A DNA stretch of 64,000 nucleotides, taken from Adlercreutzia mucosicola DSM 19490. GTDB taxonomy: Bacteria; Actinomycetota; Coriobacteriia; Coriobacteriales; Eggerthellaceae. Of this stretch, positions 44,357 through 54,555 are shown piece after piece. Under the pieces are notes generated by a model. It ran no database searches and had not been told where the DNA came from. It saw nothing but the letters and a program-made list of their open reading frames with translations. Made by a program: the position numbers and the translations under genes. Where the stretch lies: positions 45,162 to 109,161 of the forward strand of contig NZ_AUGK01000012.1 in NCBI RefSeq assembly GCF_000422625.1. The letters are read 5' to 3'. The number at the start of each line of letters is the position of its first letter. Position 1 is the stretch's first letter.

Positions 44357-45328
44357 CTATTCGTCATCGGTTTCGAAGGTGAGGGAGTCGAAGTCGATCT
44401 TGTCCACCACGCCCAGGGTGGAGGCGATGGCTGCGGCGAACATCGCCTTGGCGGCGGGATCGGCGTCCCCCCGGGGGCGCGGGGCGACATCGACATGCGG
44501 TGCGGCATCCGCGGCAGCACCGGCCTCGACCACCTGCTCGGCCGCATCCTCGCTCGCGCCCTCCCCCGCCGTCACCTCGCCGGCGGCGCGCTCGGCGGCC
44601 AGGGCCTCGGTCAGGCTCGCGGCGGCCGCATCCAAGCCGAGATAAGCCTCCTCGTCGAAGAGCAGCGCCTCGCCGTCGCCCTCGGCCGCATCCTCGCCCA
44701 ACAGGGCGCGGGCCATGCCGCGGGCCTGCTCATCGGATACCGTCGCGTCCTCGCGCGTGGCGCTCAGGCGCTCGGTGATCAAGCGGCGCGTTTCCTCATC
44801 GGGAGCGAAGTCGGCCAGATCGGGCAGGTCGGCGGGGCTTCGCAGGCCGAACTTCTCCAAAAAGCCGCGGGTAGTGCCGTACAGGGTGGGGTTGCCCGGC
44901 GTATCGGCGGTGCCTATCTCGCGCACAAGCCCCTTCTCCACGAGCGAGTTGATAGGGCTGTCGGAATTCACCCCGCGCACCGCCGCCACCCCGGCGCGGG
45001 TCACGGGCTGGGTGTAGGCCACGATGGCCAGCGTCTCCATGGCCGCCGCCGACAGCTTGCGGGTGTCCCAGGACAGCACGTACTTCTCGATGAGCTCGTG
45101 GTAGGCTGGATGGGTGAACAGGCGCCAGCCACCGGCCACCTCGCGCAGCTGGATGCCGGCGCCGTCGCGCTCCAGCTTCTCGCGCAGGGCCACGCAGGCC
45201 TCCTCCACGCGGCCGGGCTCGCATTCCAGCATCTCGGCCAGGGTGATGGTGCCCACCGGCTCGTCGGTCACGAACAGCATGGCCTCGATGGCCCCTACCA
45301 GCTGGCTTTCCTGCAATCCCTCGAACAT
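44357..45328 (-). CDS. scpB: Segregation and condensation protein B
   Basis: 323 aa. ScpB partners ScpA and SMC in chromosome condensation. The N-terminal ~190 residues form the two winged helices (AIEAMLFVTDEPVGTITLAE, LSAAAMETLAIVAYTQPVTR, VNSDSPINSLVEKGLVREIG, PTLYGTTRGFLEKFGL). The last ~110 residues are an acidic Ala/Glu-rich extension not normally present, making it longer than typical ScpB (about 190-200 aa). It follows scpA by 42 bp. Confidence 0.94.
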   Translation of the reverse strand: MFEGLQESQLVGAIEAMLFVTDEPVGTITLAEMLECEPGRVEEACVALREKLERDGAGIQLREVAGGWRLFTHPAYHELIEKYVLSWDTRKLSAAAMETLAIVAYTQPVTRAGVAAVRGVNSDSPINSLVEKGLVREIGTADTPGNPTLYGTTRGFLEKFGLRSPADLPDLADFAPDEETRRLITERLSATREDATVSDEQARGMARALLGEDAAEGDGEALLFDEEAYLGLDAAAASLTEALAAERAAGEVTAGEGASEDAAEQVVEAGAAADAAPHVDVAPRPRGDADPAAKAMFAAAIASTLGVVDKIDFDSLTFETDDE

Positions 45329-45370
45329 CCTTCTTCCCTTCGTTTTCGCGCGGGGTCCCGCAAGGCGCCC

Positions 45371-46162
45371 TTAAGCCTCGCCCACCGAGGTCAGCGCGTC
45401 GTCGCCTTCCAGATTCAGCTCGCCAGAGCCTTCGATGTAGTCGATGGCGATATCCCCGAAGGCCTCGTCCTGGGCCAGGCGCACCATCACGCGCTTGTAC
45501 AGCTCCAAGATGGCTAGAAACGTGACCACGATCACGTCCTTGGGCGTCTCGGGCCCCACCAACTCCGAGAACCGCAGGTGCTTGCGGTTGCGAATGCGCT
45601 GGTGGATGGCGCGCACGTGCACCTCCACGGGGATGGGCTTGGCGGCAATGTGCTCGCTTTCCAGCAGGAACACCTCGCGCCGAGCGAGCGCGGCGGCGGC
45701 CTGGTAGGCCAGGGCGTCCACCGAGACGCCGGCCAGAAAATCGGGCATGAGCCCGAGAAACGTCGCGTCGGGACCGAAGGGGCGCGTGTGCATGCGCCCC
45801 TCGGCGATGAAGCGGTTGTGCAGCACCGCCGCGGCGTTCTTGTACTTCTTGTACTCCATAAGCCGCTCGACCAGGATGTCGCGGGCCTCGGAGGGTGCCA
45901 GCTCGGCGAACTCGTCGTCGAGCTCGGTGCGCTCGCGCGGGATAAGGCTCTCGGCTTTGATCTCGAGCAGCGTGGAGGCCACGAGCAGAAAGTCGCTCGC
46001 CACGTCCAGATCGAGGGTGTCCATGCGCGACACCTCGGCGAGGTACTGGTCGGCAATCTCGGTGATGGAGATGGCGCCAATATCCACCTTCTGACGACTG
46101 ACCAGGTACAACAGCAGGTCGAAGGGACCCTCGAAGCTATCGATGCGAACCTTGTAGGACAT
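45371..46162 (-). CDS. scpA: Segregation and condensation protein A (kleisin)
   Basis: 263 aa. N-terminal kleisin domain YKVRIDSFEGPFDLLLYLVS and LDVASDFLLVASTLLEIKAE, and a C-terminal winged helix (VTFLAILELYKRVMVRLAQD). It bridges SMC heads and binds ScpB. The gene is 9 bp after the M50 protease and precedes scpB; scpA-scpB adjacency is standard. Confidence 0.96.
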   Translation of the reverse strand: MSYKVRIDSFEGPFDLLLYLVSRQKVDIGAISITEIADQYLAEVSRMDTLDLDVASDFLLVASTLLEIKAESLIPRERTELDDEFAELAPSEARDILVERLMEYKKYKNAAAVLHNRFIAEGRMHTRPFGPDATFLGLMPDFLAGVSVDALAYQAAAALARREVFLLESEHIAAKPIPVEVHVRAIHQRIRNRKHLRFSELVGPETPKDVIVVTFLAILELYKRVMVRLAQDEAFGDIAIDYIEGSGELNLEGDDALTSVGEA

Positions 46163-46171
46163 GGGCAGCGC

Positions 46172-46849
46172 CTAGTAGATGGCGAAGGGGAACAACAGGT
46201 TGGCGAGATTGCCCGCCGTCGCCCCCAGATACCACGAGAACGGGTTGAAGTGGAACAAGTACGGGAACAGCACGATCACGATCATGAACACCGGGAAGGC
46301 GTACTGCTGGATCTGATAGTACTTCGGCAGGTACTTCGCCGGCAGCAGGATGGCGAAGATGGACGAGCCGTCCAGCGGCGGGATGGGCAGCAGGTTGAAG
46401 AACATGAGGAACAGATTCACCAGCGCGAAGGTGGGCAGGAACATCAGATAGAAGTAGGCGAACAGCTCGTTGTCCACCAGGCCGTTCAGAGCCGGCTGGT
46501 ACAGCGCCCAGGCCACACCGGCCGCCAGCACCGCCATGGCCAGATTGGCCGCCGGACCAGCGAGGCCCACGATCACGTCGTCGCGGCGGGGGTCTTTGAA
46601 GTAGCGCGGGTTGTAGGGCACGGGCTTGGCGTAGCCGAACACGGGCATGTTCATGAACATGAGCATGGCGGGCAGCAGAACCGTGCCGAAGGGATCGATG
46701 TGCTTGAGCGGGTTCAGCGACAACCGTCCGCGGCTCTTCGCCGTGGGATCGCCCAGCTTCCAGGCAGCAAAGCCGTGGGCCACCTCGTGCAGCACGAGGG
46801 CGGGAATGAAGCTCAGCACCGAGCAGATGATGTAAGGTATGCTAATCAT
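46172..46849 (-). CDS. M50-type site-2 protease family membrane protein
   Basis: 225 aa. Multi-pass membrane metalloprotease with HEVAH (residues 21-25) in the first TM region, NPLKHIDPFGT and the distal metal ligand motif NLLPIPPLDGSSIF near 153-166. No PDZ domain, so it is of the short YdgP/YwhC-like type found upstream of scpAB in many Gram-positives. Substrate unknown. Confidence 0.92.
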   Translation of the reverse strand: MISIPYIICSVLSFIPALVLHEVAHGFAAWKLGDPTAKSRGRLSLNPLKHIDPFGTVLLPAMLMFMNMPVFGYAKPVPYNPRYFKDPRRDDVIVGLAGPAANLAMAVLAAGVAWALYQPALNGLVDNELFAYFYLMFLPTFALVNLFLMFFNLLPIPPLDGSSIFAILLPAKYLPKYYQIQQYAFPVFMIVIVLFPYLFHFNPFSWYLGATAGNLANLLFPFAIY

Positions 46850-46930
46850 AGCGTCACAGTGTATCCCAAGCGCCGCCTACTGCCCGCGCGACAGACGCGA
46901 ACCCACAGAAACCGCCGATGAGAGGAAACC

Positions 46931-47392
46931 TTAAGAAAGGTCGGGGAAGCCCTGCTGGCGCAAGGCTTCGTACGTTGCGACGGCTACGGCGTTGGAGACG
47001 TTCAGCGAATCGAGGCCCTCACGCATGGGAATGCGCACGCACTCATCGGCGAACCGCTCGATGAGGGCCGTATCAAGCCCACGGCTCTCGCGGCCGAACA
47101 GCAGAAACGCATCAGGCCCATAGGGCACCTCCGCATAGGTGCGCGACGCGGCGCCGGTGAACAGGTGCAGCTCGTCTTCCCCGTGGGCCTCCAGAAACGC
47201 CCCGAGATAGGGCCATCGCACGATGTCCACGTCGTTCCAGTAGTTGCACCCGGCCCGCTTCAGGTTCTTCTCCGTCGGCCGAAACCCCATGGGCTCGATG
47301 AGGTGCAGCCGGCTCCCCGTGCACGCGCACGTTCGCGCAATGTTCCCCGCATTCTGGGGAATCTCCGGTTCAACCAATACGATGTTCAGCAT
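46931..47392 (-). CDS. trmL: tRNA (cytidine/uridine-2'-O-)-methyltransferase TrmL
   Basis: 153 aa SPOUT methyltransferase. Motifs: IVLVEPEIPQNAGNIARTC, GRESRGLD (knot loop), and IPMREGLDSLNVSNAVAVA. It 2'-O-methylates the wobble nucleotide of certain tRNA-Leu. Length matches the minimal SPOUT fold. It stands alone, with repeat copy C upstream. Confidence 0.94.
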   Translation of the reverse strand: MLNIVLVEPEIPQNAGNIARTCACTGSRLHLIEPMGFRPTEKNLKRAGCNYWNDVDIVRWPYLGAFLEAHGEDELHLFTGAASRTYAEVPYGPDAFLLFGRESRGLDTALIERFADECVRIPMREGLDSLNVSNAVAVATYEALRQQGFPDLS

Positions 47393-47416
47393 CTCTCTAC
47401 CTCAACCTAGTCAACG

Positions 47417-47530
47417 TGTAGAGGGATACGGGGTGGTGCTCACCAAGCGAGTTCCGCAGCGAACGAAACAGTCCAGTGGACCGTTTCGCCGAGCGAGGAC
47501 TGTCTGAGCGACTGAGCATTACCCCGTAGC
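47417..47530 (+). repeat. Interspersed tripartite hairpin repeat, copy C (trmL upstream region)
   Basis: Contains gcgagttccgcagcg, central near-palindrome aacagtccagtggaccgtt, and gcgaggactgtctgagcga, inside arms acggggt and accccgt. It lies between the ABC-F stop and trmL start. Confidence 0.85.
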
Positions 47531-47551
47531 CCGACCTCGAGGAGCTGCAAA

Positions 47552-49722
<2,171 letters not shown>

Positions 49723-49726
<4 letters not shown>

Positions 49727-50832
49727 AGGTGCTTCTTTCGGTATTTCTGAAGCCGGCTGTTCGGCTTGTCGGGAACAGTGCGCTCAACCAGGCCAGCCTC
49801 AAGCGCCGGGTTCACGTAGTTCTGCATAATGTTCTTCCGGTCGGAAAGGCCCAATCGGTCGGTTATTTCTCGCAAGGATACTTCCTCTTCCCCCAGAATC
49901 GCAAGAAGCTGTCCGACTTGGGGGGCGACTTGGGGGGCGACTTGGGGGGCGACTTGGGGGGTAGCATCTTCAGGCTCGTCAACCAACCGCTCGGAATCCG
50001 CCCAGTCGATATGCAGATACCGATTCCGCAGCTCGTGGCACTCACCCAAAAGCGCGTTCTCGAAAAACTGCTCGAGGTACCGGCTCGTCTCGTATACGCC
50101 CTTGTCGATGTTCGTGTAATTGGCTCTCACAAGAGCGTTGCGGAAATACCACGAGTTGGCGGCGAAAGGCTCGTTGCCCACCTCGATTCCCATAGAGTTC
50201 AAATACTTGATGATGAAGACGGCGGTCGCACGGGTGTTTCCCTCGCAGAAAGGATGAATCTGCCAAATACCCGACACAAAGGAAGCCACATGATGGGTCA
50301 CCTCCCGTTTCGTAAGCCCCCGATAGGAGAAGCGCCTCTCCTGGTCGAAGTCGTATTCGACGGTTTCGGGAATGGTATGCCAGGAAGCATAGCGCACCGT
50401 ATCGCCCTTCAGCACCCACTCCTTCTTCGTCATATTACCCTTGCGGTAGGCTCCTGCACCTTTTACCAGACCCTTGAACAGACGCCCGTGGATCGACTTC
50501 CATTCTGCAGGCGAGAAGGTGAACGACCCTTCTCCTAATATCATGGCAATGCGGGACGAGACGACGTCCGCCTCCTCGTTCTCCAGCTCCCCATGGGTGC
50601 GCTCGTTGCGCCGATCATAATAGGCCGCGATACGCTTCTGCACTTGCTCGATGGTCAAACCACCCTCGATGTGCTCTCGCGCCGTGGCGAGCAGATACTT
50701 CGAGGGTGTCAGCCCATCCACCGCTTGAAGGCCGATCGCGCACGACCAATCCCTGCTCTTCTTGGCTTGGCCAGGCTCGCCTTCGCGGATGTAGGCCTCC
50801 AGTTCGAAGGCCCAGGGCTTCGGATCGGTCAT
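49723..50832 (-). CDS. Fic-domain protein with C-terminal winged helix
   Basis: 369 aa from ATG 50832 ([18 protein letters not shown]), with gagggagggg upstream. The Fic catalytic motif is HPFCEGNTR near residues 185-193 (HPFx[D/E]GNxR), so AMP or similar transfer is plausible. The N-terminal helical region is typical. A (PQVA)4 tract near residue 290-305 comes from four 12-bp tandem units and precedes a winged-helix domain ([20 protein letters not shown]). The gene is coupled to the ABC-F gene downstream and lies directly after the tRNA-Val terminator with no room for its own promoter. Confidence 0.9.
49915..49962 (-). repeat. Four 12-bp tandem units inside the Fic gene
   Basis: Unit gacttggggggc (plus strand) repeated four times, the last slightly changed. 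It encodes PQVA repeats. Unit number changes keep the frame. Confidence 0.9.
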
Positions 50833-50863
50833 GGCGGCAGCCCCTCCCTCGGCGCGCGGACAC

Positions 50864-50889
50864 AAAAAGGCCCCTCCGTAGAGGGGCCT
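50864..50889 (-). terminator. Rho-independent terminator after tRNA-Val
   Basis: Minus strand: AGGCCCCTC, loop tacg, GAGGGGCCT, then TTTTTG. The stem is perfect. Confidence 0.85.
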
Positions 50890-50897
50890 GTGAGTTA

Positions 50898-50972
50898 TGG
50901 TGGTCGCTACAGGATTTGAACCTGTGACCCCCGCCGTGTGAAGGCGATGCTCTCCCGCTGAGCCAAGCGACC
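50898..50972 (-). tRNA. tRNA-Val(CAC)
   Basis: Full cloverleaf on the minus strand with encoded CCA. The acceptor GGTCGCT pairs with AGCGACC, the anticodon loop TTCACAC gives anticodon CAC, and the T-arm is ACAGG-TTCAAAT-CCTGT. 75 nt. Confidence 0.95.
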
Positions 50973-51013
50973 GGATCGTGTGCAACTCACTGAGTGACTT
51001 GCGACGGGTAAAC

Positions 51014-51042
51014 ATAATACACAGGTTCCGAGCGTCGCGCAA
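51014..51042 (-). promoter_or_regulatory. tRNA-Val promoter
   Basis: Minus strand TTGCGC (51037-51042), 17 bp, TATTAT (51014-51019), 42 bp upstream of the tRNA. The divergent trpS -10 (TATACT at 51055-51060) lies just beyond it. Confidence 0.75.
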
Positions 51043-51106
51043 GGGGTAATCTTGTATACTACCCCTAGATATTCACAATTCCATCGCAAAGGAGAAGAAA
51101 GCACCG

Positions 51107-52165
51107 ATGGCGAGCGATATGACCAGCGAGACCTTCCTCGCTTCCAAGAAGATCAGCGACGAAATCAACGCCGATCTGCCCCTGCATCCCGAGAAGTACA
51201 CCATGCTGTCGGGCGACCGGCCCACCGGGCGCCTGCATATGGGCCACTACTTCGGCACTATCAAGGAGCGCGTGGCCCACCAGAACATGGGCATTCGCAC
51301 GAACATCATCATCGCCGACTACCAGGTCATCACCGACCGCGATACCACGGCCAACATCGCCGACAACGTGCACAACATGGTCATCGACTATTTGGCCTGC
51401 GGGGTCGATCCGGAGAAGACCGTCATCTTCACCCATTCGGCCGTTCCGGCCCTCAACCAGCTCATGCTCCCCTTCCTGTCGCTGGTAACCGAGGCCGAGC
51501 TGATGCGCAACCCCACGGTGAAGGCCGAGCAGGAGGCCTCGGGCCACGCGCTCACGGGGCTTCTGCTCAGCTACCCGGTGCACCAGGCCTGCGACATCCT
51601 GTTCTGCAAGGGCAACATCGTGCCCGTGGGCAAAGACCAGCTGCCCCACATCGAGCAGACGCGCCTCATCGCCCGCCGCTTCAACGAGCGCTACGGCCGC
51701 ATATTCCCCGAGCCCCACGGCCTTCTGACCGCGGCCGTGGAGATTCCCGGCCTCGACGGCCGCAAGATGTCGAAGAGCTACGGCAATGCCATCGCCCTGT
51801 CGGCCACCGAGGAGGAGACGGCCAAGCTCATCAAGAAGAGCCAGACCGACTCCGAGCGCATGATCACCTTCGACAAGGAGAACCGCCCCGGCGTGTCGGC
51901 CCTGCTCACCACCGCTGCGCTCACCACGGGCCGCACCGAGGAGGATATCGCCGCCGAGATCGGCAATGACGGCGCAGGGGCGCTGAAGCGCTATGTGACC
52001 GAGGCGGTGAACAGCTATCTGGCCCCCATCCGCGAGCGCCGCCGCGAGCTGGAGGGCAAGCCGGAGCTGGTGCGCGAGATCCTGCACGAGGGCAACCGCC
52101 GCGCCAACGAGATGGCGAATGCCACCCTCGATGAGGTGCGCGAGGCCATGGGCATGGTGTACTAG
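51107..52165 (+). CDS. trpS: Tryptophanyl-tRNA synthetase
   Basis: 352 aa class I synthetase. HIGH-type motif GRLHMGHYFG near residue 40-49 and KMSKS near 219-223. Charges tRNA-Trp. The start ATG 51107 has aaaggagaag upstream. One of the few plus-strand genes, divergent from tRNA-Val, and followed by a strong terminator. Confidence 0.97.
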   Translation: MASDMTSETFLASKKISDEINADLPLHPEKYTMLSGDRPTGRLHMGHYFGTIKERVAHQNMGIRTNIIIADYQVITDRDTTANIADNVHNMVIDYLACGVDPEKTVIFTHSAVPALNQLMLPFLSLVTEAELMRNPTVKAEQEASGHALTGLLLSYPVHQACDILFCKGNIVPVGKDQLPHIEQTRLIARRFNERYGRIFPEPHGLLTAAVEIPGLDGRKMSKSYGNAIALSATEEETAKLIKKSQTDSERMITFDKENRPGVSALLTTAALTTGRTEEDIAAEIGNDGAGALKRYVTEAVNSYLAPIRERRRELEGKPELVREILHEGNRRANEMANATLDEVREAMGMVY

Positions 52166-52210
52166 CCGCAAAGACGCGAAAGTCCGCCGCACCGCCCCTT
52201 GCACGACGAA

Positions 52211-52238
52211 AGCCCGCGAGGTGTCTCGCGGGCTTTTT
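52211..52238 (+). terminator. Rho-independent terminator of trpS
   Basis: agcccgcgag, loop gtgt, ctcgcgggct, then ttttt. The perfect 10-bp stem begins 45 bp after the trpS stop. Confidence 0.9.
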
Positions 52239-52290
52239 GCGTGAGAGAGAAGCCGTGGGCGGACTAGAAGCCGCCCTTCCAGATCCTCCC

Positions 52291-54339
52291 CTACACCGTG
52301 TCGTCCAGATCCATCTGCATGAGCTGGACGCTCTCGCGCATGCGCTGGGCATGGGCGCGGGAGAGGCGCTCGTCCTCGTAGGCGTCCTGAATCTGCTCCA
52401 ATTCGTAAGCGTAGGCCTTCCGCTTGATAGCGACAGCCAAATCGTCCACCTCGATCACCGAGGTCACCGACGGACGGGCGCTGTGGAGGGCCGCCACCGA
52501 GCGCTGGTACTCCACGAGCAGCGTGGCGGCATCCTCGGTGGGCACCTGGCTTGAGGCCACAGCCTCCTCCAGATGCTCGATGGCATAAGTGCGCGTGGCC
52601 GTCTGCAGCCACCGCATATCCTCGGCGCGCTCGCCCAGAGCCGTATTGCCCGGCAGCTCCCGCAACACCGCTCGCAGGCCCCGATGCCACAAAGCCCGGA
52701 AGCGGTCGTTCCAGCGCCGCAGCCGCCCCCGCCCGCGCCCGTGCTCGAGAAGGTCCATCATCTGCTCAAGACGCCCCATATAGCGATAGGCCACCACACC
52801 GGATACCACGCCGCGCTCCATCAGCTCCATGGCCCGATCGTACTCCCATTCGAGCGCCTTCAAGCGCAAAGCCACGTTGAGCTCGTCCTCAATGCCGTTG
52901 TTGGCCTTGATCCGCGCAAGGCGGTCGTTGTAGGAGCGAATGACCGCTTGGGTTTCAGCGCGGTTCTCCTTGGTCTGCTGGGCCGTGAGCATCTCGATGA
53001 CCTGACGCATGATGTCCATCGTGGTGGCCGCATCCTGATTGATACGGCGCAGCTCGTCCTCGCCCTCGTCGCGCTTGGGCGCCAGAAGCGGCACCACGTA
53101 GGTAGCCAGCAGCAATGTGCACACGATAACGCCGCAGGCTAAGAAGATCAGCAGGTCGCGCTGGGGAAAGGGTACGCGGTAGGCCAGGTCGGGATAGACG
53201 ATCTGCAGCGGGATGGAGAACATGATGGACAGGGTGATGGTGCCCTTGGCGCCCGCAAACGTGGTGATAAGGGCGCTGCGCACGTCCTTCTTCACGAAGC
53301 GGCGCTTCTCGACCCGGCGCACGTGCACGTAGTCCATGACGACCACCCACAGAAAGCGGGTGCCCAGAAGCAGCGCCGTGATACCCAGCACCAGCAGGAT
53401 GAGGATGCCGTTGTCGATGCGCGTGCTATCCCAGGTGTCGTGCATGGCGTTGGGCAGCTGGGTGCCCAACATCACGAACACGATGCCGTTCAGGGCATAG
53501 GTCAGCACGTGCCACACGCTGCCCGACACGATATTCATGCGCGATACCGTGGGCCCGATGACCCCCTTGGGCGACGTGACGTTGATGAGGCCGGCCACCA
53601 CCACGGCGATAACGCCGCTCACGTGGAAGGCCTGGGACACCAGATAGATGAGAAAGGGGATGAGCACCTCGAACAGCACGTGGAAGTTGGTGTTCTCCAC
53701 GCCGATGGAACGGGCCGTCTTCACGACCCAGTTGCCCAAAAGGCCCAGAACCACGCCGAACAGAAGGCCGCCGACGAACTCCACGAGGAAGTCGGAGCTA
53801 GCCCCCATCAGCGAGAAGGTACCGGTGATGACGGCGCTGATGGCGAACTGGAAGGACACGATGCCCGAGGCGTCGTTCAGCAGCAGCTCGCCCTTCAGCA
53901 TGCTGGCCTGGCGCGGGGGGATGTCCACCGACTTGGAGAGCGACGAGACGGCCACGGCGTCGGTGGGCCCCAGGGCCGCCCCTAAGGCGAAGGCGGCAGC
54001 CAGGGGAATGGAGGGCACGATAGCGTTCACCGCGAAGCCGATGACCAGCGCCGTGGCGACCACCAGCCCGATGGCCAGCGACAGCACGGGCTTGCGCTCG
54101 CGCCACAGGGCCACCTTGTCGGCGTGCTTGGCCTCGTCGTAGAGCAACGGGGCGATGAACAGCACCAAGAACAGCTCGGGGTCGAGGGTCACCTCCACAT
54201 CACCGCCGGCGACGATGGCGATGACCAGGCCCAGCGCGATCTGGATGAGGGGCAGCGAGACGCGGGGAATGATCTGGTCAAGCAGGGAAGACACGAGCAC
54301 GGCCGCCAGCAGCAGCAAGCTGAGGGTCAGGGCTTCCAT
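52291..54339 (-). CDS. Na+/H+ antiporter, CPA1 (NhaP/YjcE) type
   Basis: 682 aa from ATG 54339; the ATG twelve codons earlier is possible but has no better ribosome site. About 12 TM segments in the first ~430 residues, with the ion-binding motif GPTDAVAVSSL near 133 and ELLLNDASGIVSF (ND motif) near 160. A ~250-residue cytosolic helical C-terminus follows (from about 430). It exchanges Na+ (or K+) for H+ across the membrane. It stands alone in its transcription unit. The ion preference cannot be told from sequence. Confidence 0.92.
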   Translation of the reverse strand: MEALTLSLLLLAAVLVSSLLDQIIPRVSLPLIQIALGLVIAIVAGGDVEVTLDPELFLVLFIAPLLYDEAKHADKVALWRERKPVLSLAIGLVVATALVIGFAVNAIVPSIPLAAAFALGAALGPTDAVAVSSLSKSVDIPPRQASMLKGELLLNDASGIVSFQFAISAVITGTFSLMGASSDFLVEFVGGLLFGVVLGLLGNWVVKTARSIGVENTNFHVLFEVLIPFLIYLVSQAFHVSGVIAVVVAGLINVTSPKGVIGPTVSRMNIVSGSVWHVLTYALNGIVFVMLGTQLPNAMHDTWDSTRIDNGILILLVLGITALLLGTRFLWVVVMDYVHVRRVEKRRFVKKDVRSALITTFAGAKGTITLSIMFSIPLQIVYPDLAYRVPFPQRDLLIFLACGVIVCTLLLATYVVPLLAPKRDEGEDELRRINQDAATTMDIMRQVIEMLTAQQTKENRAETQAVIRSYNDRLARIKANNGIEDELNVALRLKALEWEYDRAMELMERGVVSGVVAYRYMGRLEQMMDLLEHGRGRGRLRRWNDRFRALWHRGLRAVLRELPGNTALGERAEDMRWLQTATRTYAIEHLEEAVASSQVPTEDAATLLVEYQRSVAALHSARPSVTSVIEVDDLAVAIKRKAYAYELEQIQDAYEDERLSRAHAQRMRESVQLMQMDLDDTV

Positions 54340-54430
54340 GGATGGGATTCCTCTCGTTCGTTTCGTTTTGTTCAAATGTGATATTTTATCCCACAGGCGG
54401 CAACGTTTGTGATCGGGCGCCCCTCATCCA

Positions 54431-54466
54431 GAAAAACAACGCCCCCGAGAATCGCTCAGGGACGTT
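54431..54466 (-). terminator. Rho-independent terminator of the NYN/LOTUS gene
   Basis: Minus strand: 12-bp stem AACGTCCCTGAG with TTCTCGGGGGCGTT-type complement (two G-U pairs), loop cgatt, then GTTTTTC. Confidence 0.85.
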
Positions 54467-54555
54467 GGGGGGCACAGCGAGCCCATGAGAGGAATGCCCG
54501 CGGGAATGGGATTCGGGGCGGGCTTTCAGCCCGCTCTCAGCGGCGGTGCGCCTCC

